From Locusta migratoria (taxonomy: Eukaryota > Arthropoda > Insecta > Orthoptera > Acrididae), in contig JAOYRU010002375.1 in assembly GCA_026315105.1 (NCBI GenBank), positions 1 to 64,000 of the forward strand: a stretch of 64,000 nt of DNA. The letters run 5' to 3'. Numbering within the stretch: position 1 is the first letter of the stretch; each line of letters opens with the position of its first letter. The position numbers were made by a program, and so were the translations under genes. Below the pieces are notes generated by a model. It worked only from the letters and a program-made list of their open reading frames with translations, searched no databases and was not told where the DNA came from. This document shows, in pieces, positions 21,158-33,769 of this stretch.

Positions 21158-22454
21158 CTCCGTTCTTCACAGCAGAGGAAAGAGAAAAAAGAGCGACGAC
21201 AAAAGCTGGCTGGCTGGCGCGCACGTACTACTCTGGTGTGTGTGCACGCGGGCGCAGAGCGGCAGGGAATAATCGCGGCGCGCCCGCGCACCGCCAGTGT
21301 CGCGAGCGGGCGCGGACGGCCAAGAGAGCGGCCGCCACTCTGCGCGCCGCCGCGCGCCGCCTCGCGCGCTTGCTACGCTCGCACGTCCGGCAGCGTGGCC
21401 GGCGTCGCCCCGCACCCGCGCCCACACCGCCCGCGCCATTCCGGCCACCAAGGATGGGGCTACCCGCTGGCCCGCTCGCGGCGCCCGCGCATCCCCACCG
21501 TCGTGCCGCAAAACGCCGCCAAAGTGCGCCTACCGCGCCAAACAGCCTGGCCACGCCCGCCGAGAATCGCCGCCCCCGCCCGAATGCCGCCCCCACGACC
21601 CCACCCAACGTACCGGCACAGTGCCCAAACCTTCGGCAACGCCTCCACACCGCCGCCCAGCCCGCCCTCCCCAAACGGCCGGCGGCGCGCGCCCCCAAAG
21701 CCAAGCGTGCGGCGATGACGGGCGTGCAAACCCGGCACCACCGACCCATCGCCTCCCATCCGCCGCGTCCCGTGCGTGCGGCACCCACCTGCCGCCGTCG
21801 CCACCCCCCCGTACGCCAGCCTCTCACCCTCGCCCGCACACGTCCACGCAACACACACATTCCCGCCACGTCGCCACACAAAATTGTCCCGGCAAAAATG
21901 CCGCCGCGCGGCGCGCACCGCAGCCCGCCCCCAAACAGCCACGGAAAAAACCTGCACCACCCACACACACCCCACGCTACGGGACAAGGGCGTCCGCCCA
22001 CCGCACGCCGGCACAAGCGCGCGCGCACACACACACACACAGCAATAATTTGGGACGCGACACGCAAAACCGACGGGCGCCCTCTCCTCCTACGAGGCGC
22101 GGCGCGCTTCCCCTCGACAACCTTCGGGACAGGGGACACACACAGCCCACCGCCCCGGTACGCTACGCGTGTGTTTTCTTCTCTCTTTTCCTCTTTTTCT
22201 TCTCTTCTTGCTGCTTTCGGTGCTTCCTCGTCCTTTTCTTCGTTTCCTTCCGTTTCCCTTTTTCCCCCCGCCGACGCGCGCGACTACTCGACGCTAAACA
22301 ACGTTCGGGGGGTCGGTAACGCGTTTCGTTTCTTCTTCTTCTTAAACAGCAAAACGTTACGTTTTTTTCATCGCAGCGCCCACACAGAGAGGCTTTCCTC
22401 CCTCTCTCTTGTACGCGGCGTTTTCGGGCGCTACCAGACACCCCTTTTACGTTC

Positions 22455-22646
22455 GGTTAGGTTAGGTTAGGTTAGGTTGCGCGTTAGGTTAGGTTAAGGA
22501 GGGGCTAGGTTAGGTTTAGGGGGGCTAGGTTAGGTTAAGGTTAACACTTCTTCAGAGGTTAGGTTTAAGGGAGGGGTTTGGGGGTTAGGTTAACGGGTTC
22601 AACGCACGTTGGGGGGGTTGGGTTAGGTTAGGTTAGGGGTCAGGTT
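22455..22646 (+). repeat. Degenerate TTAGG array, unit 2
   Basis: Same length and same interruptions as in unit 1, so it is copied with the unit rather than newly added. Confidence 0.85.
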
Positions 22647-23240
22647 ACGTCACAACCACACGTTAAAAAAAAAACGGCTCACACGCGTTCAGGGGGAACG
22701 TCACAGCGCCGTTACCCAGCCGACCACGTGCGCCGTTCGTTAAAGCGGGGGCCACGGGCACAGGGCGGTCCCCGGCTGCCCGTTAAAACTTACCAAGGGT
22801 TGCGGCGTCAACAACGGCTTCGTCTTGGCGCGCATACAGCGCCGGCTCCCACACAAACCGCCCGCTCGTTCCAGCCACAATTTCCCCGAAAAAGAGGGCG
22901 CGCCCACCCAACAGGCGCACACAAAACACCGGAAAAACAACAACAAAAACAAACAGCACACACCGAAACGGGCGCGGCGGGCCCCGGCCACAAAACTGCA
23001 ACACCCCCCGGCCACGGGCTACCGACCGTGGCACACACACACAAAACCCAACGGGCAATACCGGCCGCGCGACCAACCACGACGTTCGCCCCAAAAACAC
23101 TACACTTACCGCCACCCACCCAGCCTCCCCATTTGCCACGCGTCACAACAGACAGTCGGCAACAGCAACGACAAAGACAAAAACAGGGCAGCAGCACAGT
23201 CTGTCTGCTGCTGCCGCACCCCGAGCTCGCCGGTGCGGGC

Positions 23241-23288
<48 letters not shown>

Positions 23289-24478
23289 AAAGGCCATTCC
23301 TCTCGCTTTTGGTTTCCCCCCTTTGGGGCCGGCCCGGCCGTCCGGCCGTCCGTCCGTCCGTTCCTTCCACCCACCGCCTCCCCTCCAAAAAAAAAAAAAA
23401 GGGGGGGGGGCCGCCGCCAGCACAAACCACGACACACACCAGCCACAGCGGCGACCGCAGCCACGAAACGAGGGGGCCGCCTCATATTCGGACATACACT
23501 GAGGGAAACAACAAGAATACAAACCCAACAAGACAAGCGGCGGGACAAAAGAAAACAAACCGTCGACCAAGCGACTACCACCAAAAAAAATTGCACAAAG
23601 AGGACAGAAGGAACACACAAAACGGGACGACTGTTTCTCGTGTCACACGACGACGCGGCCGCTCGCCCGCACCACAACATTACCCACCTTCCGTCCGTCC
23701 GTCTCGCCGCCGCCCAGCCAAAACAAAACGCGCTCCCCCTCTCTCCACAACCACGCGCCGCGGCAACCGCCCGCCAACGCCCTCTCCTGGCCGCAGCAAC
23801 CCGCCGCCGCCAGGGGGCGCGCGCACACCGCCAACTTCGCGGCCGGCCGCTGCTCACAAAGCAAAACGCGCCGCGCTCAAAACTCCGCCAAACAACGGAA
23901 CTCGTATCGTCATATCTCTCCTCTGTTGGTGGGTTTTTCTTTCCTCTCTTTCTTTCTTTGCCTTTCCTCTACTCTCTTCCTGTTCCCCAAGCGACAACGA
24001 CAACCCAAAAAAAGAAAAAAACACCACCGCCCTCCGCAAAAGTAGCACGTCACCCACAGCCGAAAAACGCCACCAAATTCCCGGGCCGCCTGCCTCCTCT
24101 CCCAGCCCCCATATATCCGAGCAACGCCGCGTCATATCGCCCCCCCCCCCCCATCTCCGACGACGCGCACCCTCGCTCACAGCCAGCCCGCCCACGTATG
24201 TATATTCGACGCCACACACACACACACAGAGACGCAAACCGCACAACAAAATTTGGCATCGCCATCGAAATAGGACAGTAATTAAAAAAATAAATAAAAA
24301 GGAACAAACAAGCCAAAACGGACACACAGAGGGCACGACAGACAATCCCGCTCTTCGGCTACAGACACATGTGGTGGCCCTGAAAAGGGCCGTTTTTGTT
24401 TCCGTGCACCCCCAAAGCACAGAGGCGGCAGCTTCTTTTTTTCGCCAATCACAGGAGAAAACAAGCCAGCCGACCGCT

Positions 24479-24850
24479 CTACTTCGAGCTCGTGTACTTG
24501 GTCACCGCCTTGGTGCCCTCGCTCACGGCGTGCTTGGCCAGCTCGCCGGGCAGCAACAGCCGCACAGCGGTCTGGATCTCGCGGGACGTGATCGTCGACC
24601 GCTTGTTGTAGTGCGCCAGGCGCGACGCCTCGGCAGCAATGCGCTCGAAAATGTCGTTCACAAAGCTGTTCATGATGCTCATCGCCTTCGACGAGATGCC
24701 CGTGTCAGGGTGCACCTGCTTCAGCACCTTGTAAATGTAGATGGCATAGCTCTCCTTCCTCTTGCGCTTCTTCTTCTTGTCGCCCTTCGAGATATTCTTC
24801 TGCGCCTTGCCCGCCTTCTTCGCGGCCTTTCCACTAGTCTTGGGCGGCAT
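24479..24850 (-). CDS. H2B: Histone H2B (unit 2)
   Basis: 123-aa H2B identical to unit 1, with its promoter intact. TATA box (tataaa on the minus strand) at 24936-24941, stem-loop at 24376-24391. Confidence 0.99.
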   Translation of the reverse strand: MPPKTSGKAAKKAGKAQKNISKGDKKKKRKRKESYAIYIYKVLKQVHPDTGISSKAMSIMNSFVNDIFERIAAEASRLAHYNKRSTITSREIQTAVRLLLPGELAKHAVSEGTKAVTKYTSSK

Positions 24851-25118
24851 CTCGGTCAGCGACAGCGATCCGTACCGTACAGCTCAGCTCAGCGTCTCTC
24901 AGCACAGTGGCCCGCTGCGCGCCCGCCGCGCGCCCTTTATAAAAGCTCGCCCGCTTCCCACCGCCGACCAATGGGGAGCGCGCGCAACCGGCCGCCGCAC
25001 CCGAGGCCATAAAGGGGGGCGACCCGCCGCCAGCCGCGTTCACTCAGCTGCTCGACTCGCTGCGGGTCGGATCTTCGCTACTACAGCTCTCGTCTCGCAC
25101 CGACTTCCACAACCAGCC
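24851..25118. promoter_or_regulatory. Divergent H2B/H2A promoter (unit 2, empty reference)
   Basis: 268 bp between start codons. H2B TATA on the minus strand at 24936-24941, a CCAAT box at 24968-24972 between the two core promoters, and a TATA-like cataaa for H2A at 25008-25013. Unoccupied insertion targets: element A tggcccgctgcg at 24908-24919, element B gccagccgcgtt at 25029-25040, element C ccgccagccgcg at 25027-25038. Each target spans roughly +20 to +33 from its TATA box. Confidence 0.88.
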
Positions 25119-25493
25119 ATGTCCGGACGCGGAAAGGGCGGCAAAGTCAAGGGAAAGTCAAAGTCCCGCTCCAGCCGGGCAGGACTCCAGTTCCCCGTCG
25201 GCAGAATCCACAGGCTGCTGCGAAAGGGAAACTACGCCGAGCGCGTCGGCGCCGGAGCGCCAGTCTACCTGGCCGCCGTCATGGAGTACCTCGCCGCTGA
25301 GGTGCTCGAGTTGGCCGGCAACGCGGCGCGCGACAACAAGAAGACGCGCATCATCCCGCGCCACCTCCAGCTCGCCATCCGCAACGACGAGGAGCTCAAC
25401 AAGCTCCTGTCGGGCGTCACCATCGCACAGGGCGGTGTCCTGCCCAACATCCAGGCCGTCCTGCTGCCAAAGAAGACCGAGAAGAAGGCATAA
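25119..25493 (+). CDS. H2A: Histone H2A (unit 2)
   Basis: 124-aa H2A with intact promoter and leader; the ATG follows ccacaaccagcc. Same protein as the displaced copies. Stem-loop at 25624-25639. A longer in-frame extension upstream reaches back into H2B antisense sequence but crosses the TATA box and is not a real start. Confidence 0.99.
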   Translation: MSGRGKGGKVKGKSKSRSSRAGLQFPVGRIHRLLRKGNYAERVGAGAPVYLAAVMEYLAAEVLELAGNAARDNKKTRIIPRHLQLAIRNDEELNKLLSGVTIAQGGVLPNIQAVLLPKKTEKKA

Positions 25494-26532
25494 GCAGCCA
25501 GCCTCCCCCTCCCTCGTGGTCGCAAAGCGCGCGCCGTGCCGTGCCGTGTGTCGTGTGGTGGTGCCAGTCTCCTGGCACCCCACCCCACCCCACCCACCCG
25601 CGCGCCGCGGTCTGTGCACAATCGGCCCTTTTCAGGGCCACCATACACCTTTCGGCAAACAGAGCAAAATTCGGTCGTCCGTCTACTACTGAAACCTAAC
25701 CTAACCTACGCTACGCTTGGGGGGCGGCGCGAGTATCGCGGCTTCACACGCACCCCCGGCCGCCCGTCACAGGTCCTGCCCACAAACAAACAGACCACGG
25801 CGACGGAAAAACAAACAAAAAAAGACCAGACCAGCACAAAAGAAACACTAGTATATGCACGCTACTAGAGGTAGGGGGCGCCCGCGTCAGCACACGCCGC
25901 TTTTACCCCCCTCTCTCCCTCCTCTTGCCCCCCCGTTGCCGACAGTGTGGCGCGCGCACACACAACCGCGGGGGCAACAAACGCGAGGAGAGCCACGAAA
26001 TCAAAAACAGCGGCTGCTGGCTGGCTGGCCGCCGCGCGTCTTCGGAAGGGACGCCACACACTCTTTTCTTTTTCTTTTCTCGCCGTCCTTTCTTTCTTTA
26101 CCACCAATCCCTCCCTCCTCTCTCTCGGCCGCATCCCACACACACCGGGCACCATCCGTCGCAACAGCAACCACATCACACGCTCGCTCGCGAAAACAAT
26201 AATAAAATACGAAAAGGGCCCCCCCCAAAACACACAACTAAAATATATAATATCTAACGGAGGAAACACCTCCTCTCTCTCAACAAAAAACAACAAACGA
26301 CGACACGACTACAACTTTGCACTTTCTCTCGAACACAAGTGTGGTGGCCCTGAAAAGGGCCGTTTTGTCGCCTCCTCCTCCTTTCCCCGCCCACCCGCGC
26401 CTTCCGCCCTGCCACAGACAAGACGGACGCGCGCGGGGGGGAACACTGTTTGTTGTTCTCTTTTTCGTTCGCCCCCATGGCAGTGGCAGGCAGGGAAAAG
26501 AGCCGCAAAAACCGACAGACGGGGACGCTGCC

Positions 26533-26865
<333 letters not shown>

Positions 26866-26938
26866 CTAAAAAAACAGCTAGTGTGTCTCAGGCAGCGGCG
26901 CGACGGCTCCTCTCCTCACGCTGGCGAGTCAGCTACAA

Positions 26939-26950
26939 ACACGGCCCGGC
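26939..26950. repeat. 12-bp target duplication of element D (3' side)
   Basis: acacggcccggc, repeated at 29114-29125 and present once in empty units (18638-18649). Confidence 0.95.
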
Positions 26951-29113
26951 TTTTGTTTTTTTTTTTTTTTAGAGTGGAGCCCCTCCACGCTCGCACTAGC
27001 ATGGTGACCAACTCAAGAGTTCTACTGTCACCTCTGCATGTGTTAGTAAGTTAATGAAGGCGTCACAGGAGCGGGTACTGTGATGTGTTCCGTACGTGTG
27101 GGTAAGGTTACCCATTAATACGGTCCATATCGGGAGATAGTATTGGTCGAAAACTTCGAAAGAAGAGCGGTTTTAAGGGCAGAGGGAAAAAAGTGCCAAG
27201 GCAAGCGCCAAGGGAAAAAAACCTCTGCGACAGTCAGGTGCGGGTAGTAAGGGCAGTAGCGGATTCCTTGCTAGCTGCGATAGTTCATGCAAGGGTAGGT
27301 TAAGTTAGTAGCGGGTATCGTGCATCGATTACCGTGTCAGAGCTAAGGCCGTCATAAAGACATCAATCCGTTTGTGCTGCAGCAGAACCTGCTGCGTTGG
27401 GCTGCACTGCAACTCTCGACCGGCTGGTCAAGTGCGGCAGCGAGCCGCGATGTTTCTGCGTCCTCTCTCCGGCGGTGGCGTCCATTCGTCACGGTACCTC
27501 TGCGCGCAAATGACTGCGCGGAGAGGTTCCTGCCGCCGGTCGTCTGGGCCGCAACCTTACTGGGTGGCGCACGATTTCTTCAGCGACTCCTCCAGTGATT
27601 GCCCCTCCAGTGAGGCCTTCAGTTTGGCGTTGAAATCGTCAATCGCCCGCTGTTGTTCAGGCGTCGGCGTCCACGTCTGGGCAGCTGTCGACTGCGGTTG
27701 CAAAACCACAGGAGCGCCGGTCGTCACAGCAGTGGGCGCCCCAGAGCTCTGCGCCACAGGGGCGGGCTCTGTAGCGTCCTCAGCGTCGTCGTCGTCAGCG
27801 TCGTCGTCGTAGAGGTCGCTCGCCAGTTCGGCGTGCAGCTGCCGAATTTGTCGGCAGACCTCGTCCCTCTCCGCAGCAAGTTGGGCCTGGAAGGCCGCCC
27901 TCTCTGCTGCCATGGCGGCTTTGAATGCCGCCGTTGCCTCCTCCGCGGCAGCGCGCAGGTCATCCCCGGGCCGCGTCGTCTTCTTTGGGGCGGATGGCGC
28001 CGGCCCCCTTTCCGCTCTCGGCCGGTCCGCGCCGCCGTAGGCGGTGTTTTCCGACCGGTCGCGGTCAGGGGGCGCGGCTGCCACGCCGCTCCCTCGTCGT
28101 CGTCGTCGCCGCCGTTTCCGCCGAACATGCGGCGCCGCTGCAGCGGCCGCCGCGCCACCTCCGGGTTGGCTCCGGCTTGAAAAAGCCGGGCAGCCTCGCC
28201 AGTTGGCAACGTGAGGACCGCCACAACGGGCGCAAGTCGGCGTCTCTTCCCTGCCGCGCACGCAGTCCCGTGTGTCATGCTCGCCAGAGCATTTGACGCA
28301 CCGCGCTGCGTTGCGGCAGTATTTGGCCACATGGCCTACCCCCTGGCATCTGAAGCACTGAGGGAGAGGGTCCATGTCGGCGGGGAGAGCTTCCACCGTC
28401 ACTGGGAAGCCCAAGAGCTTCCGCAGGGCGAAGACGTCGCCCCCATCATCGGCCGTTTGCACGGCGACAATGTAGAGCGGCGGCCTCGTCCTGTTGGTCC
28501 GGTTGTGCAACTTAGCAGTTACACCACCGAACCCTGCACGCCGCAGCCCTTCCCGGACTGCTGCCTCGTCGCAGCACCATGGCAGGCCCTTCAGGAGCGC
28601 CCTGGTGTACTTCGCACGCTTCCCTTCAGACGTCGTCTGCAAGGGAGGAGCGTCGACGATGAAGGCGGCCACAGCGCTCTTCAGTGCCCTGTGGTCCGAC
28701 TTCGTTGCTGCCTGTAGCGAAATGGTCGCGTTCGAGTTGACCAGCTCGATGCCGACCTCTTTCTTGCAGCAGCCGACTATAATATCGTACACCTCGACCC
28801 ACGCGCCACTGCACGAGATGTACAAGGGCGGGGGAGGTGTACGATCTTCTTCGGTCTTCTTGCCGTGATCTGCAGCCTCGATGAGTTGCGTGACCGACGG
28901 CCCCTTCACTGCAGGTTTCTTCTGCTGCGCCGATTTCTTCACCATGCTGTGGTGCGGGAGGACACGACAATTTTGCAGCGTTGTTACAACAACGCAACGA
29001 CAATTAGCTTCGTTCCCGCCACAGCACGGACTTCCTCACAGCTCTCCGGCAACTGGAACAGAGCGCGCTGCACCGACGATGCGCACGCCTCCGCTGCTCA
29101 GCTGCAACTAGCC
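26951..29113 (-). mobile_element. Element D: gag-only non-LTR element with poly(A) tail at the H4 start site
   Basis: A 2163-bp insertion on the minus strand, the same direction as H4. Layout: 5' UTR of 168 nt (29113-28946), one ORF encoding a zinc-knuckle gag protein, a 606-nt 3' region without coding potential, and a tail of about 15 A's then CAAAA (26970-26951). A hairpin gtggag/ctccac (26974-26979, 26983-26988) stands directly before the tail. No endonuclease or RT remains. The first base is 33 bp from the first T of the H4 TATA box. It could be a non-autonomous family moved by a partner's ORF2, or one copy with an internal deletion of ORF2. Confidence 0.88.
27557..28945 (-). CDS. Element D ORF1: gag-like zinc-knuckle protein
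   Basis: 462 aa with a proper ATG. A folded N-terminal region (about 38-190) includes an RRM-like or PRE_C2HC-like part (RALLKGLPWCCDEAAVREGL). Three zinc knuckles follow at about 197-252, starting CFRCQGVGHVAKYC, then a poly-Arg stretch (RRKRRRRRRR) near 275-285. A long Ala/Glu helix likely to form a coiled coil lies at about 330-385, then an acidic run of Asp. The order is like the ORF1 of Jockey-type elements A and B, but the sequence is a different family. The frame is intact although the element lacks ORF2, so selection on ORF1 is possible. Confidence 0.88.
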   Translation of the reverse strand: MVKKSAQQKKPAVKGPSVTQLIEAADHGKKTEEDRTPPPPLYISCSGAWVEVYDIIVGCCKKEVGIELVNSNATISLQAATKSDHRALKSAVAAFIVDAPPLQTTSEGKRAKYTRALLKGLPWCCDEAAVREGLRRAGFGGVTAKLHNRTNRTRPPLYIVAVQTADDGGDVFALRKLLGFPVTVEALPADMDPLPQCFRCQGVGHVAKYCRNAARCVKCSGEHDTRDCVRGREETPTCARCGGPHVANWRGCPAFSSRSQPGGGAAAAAAAPHVRRKRRRRRRRGSGVAAAPPDRDRSENTAYGGADRPRAERGPAPSAPKKTTRPGDDLRAAAEEATAAFKAAMAAERAAFQAQLAAERDEVCRQIRQLHAELASDLYDDDADDDDAEDATEPAPVAQSSGAPTAVTTGAPVVLQPQSTAAQTWTPTPEQQRAIDDFNAKLKASLEGQSLEESLKKSCATQ

Positions 29114-29695
<582 letters not shown>

Positions 29696-30932
29696 GCAAG
29701 CTGCTGGCGACTGCACGACGCGCACAAACAAAAACGGCCCTTTTCAGGGCCACTACCACCTCTCGAGAGCGAGCAAAAACATTGTCGTCGTCGTCAAGTC
29801 GTTCTTCCCCTCTCTTTTTTTCCGGCGGACGGACGTACGTCGGTGTCCTCCTTCCTTCCTTCCTTGGGCCGCCGCCGACCGTCAAAGCGCCCGCCCCCTT
29901 TCTCTCTTTTTGCCCCCCCCTCCTCGTCGCCCCCACCAAAACAACGCGACCTACACACACAACATCGCATCGAGAACGAAAAAACAACAACAAATAATAA
30001 GGGCCACTGCTGCTTGGCACAAAAACGACACGACACCAAATCATATGTTTGTGCGTGTGTGCGATATAATAATAATGTAAATTAAAAATATACACGTAAT
30101 AACGTGTGGCCTCCTCTCTCTCTCGCTCAGCTACCGAAGGCGAGCCCACAATTCGCACCATTTCTGTGGCCGCCGTCCAGGCGACACACGCAGGGACAGG
30201 GCCTCCTCTCTTTCGGCATGTTTCACAACCCGAAGCCAAATACAACAAAAAAAAAAAAAAGGCGGCCAAATCTGTAACATAACAACAAGCTTATCAATTT
30301 GTTTTCTTTGCGTGGCGTGGCCGCCAAAACAAGAGAACAACAACAAACCAAACCAAGACCACACTGCTGGGGCCGAACACCACAGTGTGTATACAACCAA
30401 AAACAACGGCGGGCGCGCGGCCGCGCTAGCGCTACTCCACGCACAACCCCCCCATCAAATCACGTCATACAACAAAAAGAGAGCGCGGGCGGGCGCGGCG
30501 GCCGCACCACACTCACCAGACACAGACCCACCCCCGCAACGGCGCGCAACACGCATTGCTATATAGATTTCTTTTCTTTTTCTTTCTGTGTGGCGCGGCA
30601 AAACAAAAACAAAAAGAGAGGCAAGCCAGGCGGCCACGCGCGCGGCGCTCCAAACAGCAACAAAACGAAAAAACTACCAATACTAAAACTACTCCTCTCT
30701 CCCTGTCTGTCTCCTCCCCCCACAGGCCCGCTGTAAACAGCAACACGACAACTCAGCTCCTCGGCAAACATGTGATGGCCCTGAGAAGGGCCGTTTTGGG
30801 CGGCAACGCGCGGCGACGACCGCGGCAGGCAGGACAGCCGCCGTGCCTGGCGGCGGCGACGCGCGCTTTGGGCTGCTCGCCACTGCGTGGGGGGGACCGC
30901 AACCCAAACGGCTGCGCACTTTTCTCTCTGCT

Positions 30933-31634
30933 TTACTTCTTCTTCTTGGGCGACGCCTTCGCCTTCGACGGCGTCGTCGCCTTCTTGGGGCGGGGCGCCT
31001 TCGGCTTCTTCGTCGGAACCTTGGCAGCCTTCTTCGCCTTCGAGGGCGACTTGGCCTTGGCCGGCTTGGCCGCAGCAGCCTTCTTGGCCCCAGCGGGGGC
31101 GGCGGCGGCGCCGCCAGACGCCTTCTTGGCAGCGCCCGCCTTGCGCCCCGTAGCCGCCTTCACACCGCCAGCCTTCTTGGCGCCGGCAGCGCGGGCGCCC
31201 TTCTTCTCCTTGCTGGCCGCCGGAGCGGCGCGCCGCTTCTTGGCAGCGCCGGCGGCGCGCGCCTTGCCGCCCTCGGCCGAACCGCCGGCAGCTCCGCCTC
31301 CAGCCAGTTTAAACGAGCCGGACGCGCCCTTGCCCTTCGTCTGAACCAGCTCGCCGGCGACGACGGCCGACTTGAGGTACTTCTTGATAAACGGCGCCAG
31401 CTTCTCGGCGTCCAGCTTGTAGTGCGCCGCTATGTACTTCTTGATGGCCTGCAGCGACGACCCGCCGCGCTCCTTCAGGCTCTTGATGGCCGCCGTCACC
31501 ATCTCAGAGGTGCGCGGGTGCGCAGGCTTGGCGCGCGGCTTCTTCGCAGACGCCGCCGCCGACTTGGCCTTCTTCGTCGTGCCCGTGGCCGCGGGGGCCG
31601 CAGCAGTCTCGTTCGTGGCCGCCTGATCCGCCAT
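30933..31634 (-). CDS. H1: Linker histone H1 (unit 3)
   Basis: 233 aa, identical to the other copies. Stem-loop at 30777-30792. Confidence 0.98.
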   Translation of the reverse strand: MADQAATNETAAAPAATGTTKKAKSAAASAKKPRAKPAHPRTSEMVTAAIKSLKERGGSSLQAIKKYIAAHYKLDAEKLAPFIKKYLKSAVVAGELVQTKGKGASGSFKLAGGGAAGGSAEGGKARAAGAAKKRRAAPAASKEKKGARAAGAKKAGGVKAATGRKAGAAKKASGGAAAAPAGAKKAAAAKPAKAKSPSKAKKAAKVPTKKPKAPRPKKATTPSKAKASPKKKK

Positions 31635-32932
31635 CTCCGTTCTTCACAGCAGAGGAAAGAGAAAAAAGAGCGACGACAAAAGCTGGCTGGCTGGCGCGCA
31701 CGTACTACTCTGGTGTGTGTGCACGCGGGCGCAGAGCGGCAGGGAATAATCGCGGCGCGCCCGCGCACCGCCAGTGTCGCGAGCGGGCGCGGACGGCCAA
31801 GAGAGCGGCCGCCACTCTGCGCGCCGCCGCGCGCCGCCTCGCGCGCTTGCTACGCTCGCACGTCCGGCAGCGTGGCCGGCGTCGCCCCGCACCCGCGCCC
31901 ACACCGCCCGCGCCATTCCGGCCACCAAGGATGGGGCTACCCGCTGGCCCGCTCGCGGCGCCCGCGCATCCCCACCGTCGTGCCGCAAAACGCCGCCAAA
32001 GTGCGCCTACCGCGCCAAACAGCCTGGCCACGCCCGCCGAGAATCGCCGCCCCCGCCCGAATGCCGCCCCCACGACCCCACCCAACGTACCGGCACAGTG
32101 CCCAAACCTTCGGCAACGCCTCCACACCGCCGCCCAGCCCGCCCTCCCCAAACGGCCGGCGGCGCGCGCCCCCAAAGCCAAGCGTGCGGCGATGACGGGC
32201 GTGCAAACCCGGCACCACCGACCCATCGCCTCCCATCCGCCGCGTCCCGTGCGTGCGGCACCCACCTGCCGCCGTCGCCACCCCCCCCGTACGCCAGCCT
32301 CTCACCCTCGCCCGCACACGTCCACGCAACACACACATTCCCGCCACGTCGCCACACAAAATTGTCCCGGCAAAAATGCCGCCGCGCGGCGCGCACCGCA
32401 GCCCGCCCCCAAACAGCCACGGAAAAAACCTGCACCACCCACACACACCCCACGCTACGGGACAAGGGCGTCCGCCCACCGCACGCCGGCACAAGCGCGC
32501 GCGCACACACACACACACAGCAATAATTTGGGACGCGACACGCAAAACCGACGGGCGCCCTCTCCTCCTACGAGGCGCGGCGCGCTTCCCCTCGACAACC
32601 TTCGGGACAGGGGACACACACAGCCCACCGCCCCGGTACGCTACGCGTGTGTTTTCTTCTCTCTTTTCCTCTTTTTCTTCTCTTCTTGCTGCTTTCGGTG
32701 CTTCCTCGTCCTTTTCTTCGTTTCCTTCCGTTTCCCTTTTTCCCCCCGCCGACGCGCGCGACTACTCGACGCTAAACAACGTTCGGGGGGTCGGTAACGC
32801 GTTTCGTTTCTTCTTCTTCTTAAACAGCAAAACGTTACGTTTTTTTCATCGCAGCGCCCACACAGAGAGGCTTTCCTCCCTCTCTCTTGTACGCGGCGTT
32901 TTCGGGCGCTACCAGACACCCCTTTTACGTTC

Positions 32933-33124
32933 GGTTAGGTTAGGTTAGGTTAGGTTGCGCGTTAGGTTAGGTTAAGGAGGGGCTAGGTTAGGTTTAGGGG
33001 GGCTAGGTTAGGTTAAGGTTAACACTTCTTCAGAGGTTAGGTTTAAGGGAGGGGTTTGGGGGTTAGGTTAACGGGTTCAACGCACGTTGGGGGGGTTGGG
33101 TTAGGTTAGGTTAGGGGTCAGGTT
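32933..33124 (+). repeat. Degenerate TTAGG array, unit 3
   Basis: Same 192-bp array as in the other units. Confidence 0.85.
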
Positions 33125-33718
33125 ACGTCACAACCACACGTTAAAAAAAAAACGGCTCACACGCGTTCAGGGGGAACGTCACAGCGCCGTTACCCAGCCG
33201 ACCACGTGCGCCGTTCGTTAAAGCGGGGGCCACGGGCACAGGGCGGTCCCCGGCTGCCCGTTAAAACTTACCAAGGGTTGCGGCGTCAACAACGGCTTCG
33301 TCTTGGCGCGCATACAGCGCCGGCTCCCACACAAACCGCCCGCTCGTTCCAGCCACAATTTCCCCGAAAAAGAGGGCGCGCCCACCCAACAGGCGCACAC
33401 AAAACACCGGAAAAACAACAACAAAAACAAACAGCACACACCGAAACGGGCGCGGCGGGCCCCGGCCACAAAACTGCAACACCCCCCGGCCACGGGCTAC
33501 CGACCGTGGCACACACACACAAAACCCAACGGGCAATACCGGCCGCGCGACCAACCACGACGTTCGCCCCAAAAACACTACACTTACCGCCACCCACCCA
33601 GCCTCCCCATTTGCCACGCGTCACAACAGACAGTCGGCAACAGCAACGACAAAGACAAAAACAGGGCAGCAGCACAGTCTGTCTGCTGCTGCCGCACCCC
33701 GAGCTCGCCGGTGCGGGC

Positions 33719-33769
<51 letters not shown>

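Noticed and set aside
24762..25493. H2A with a long N-terminal extension of about 119 residues
   Set aside because: The extension is antisense H2B plus promoter DNA containing the TATA boxes; the ATG at 25119 gives canonical H2A.
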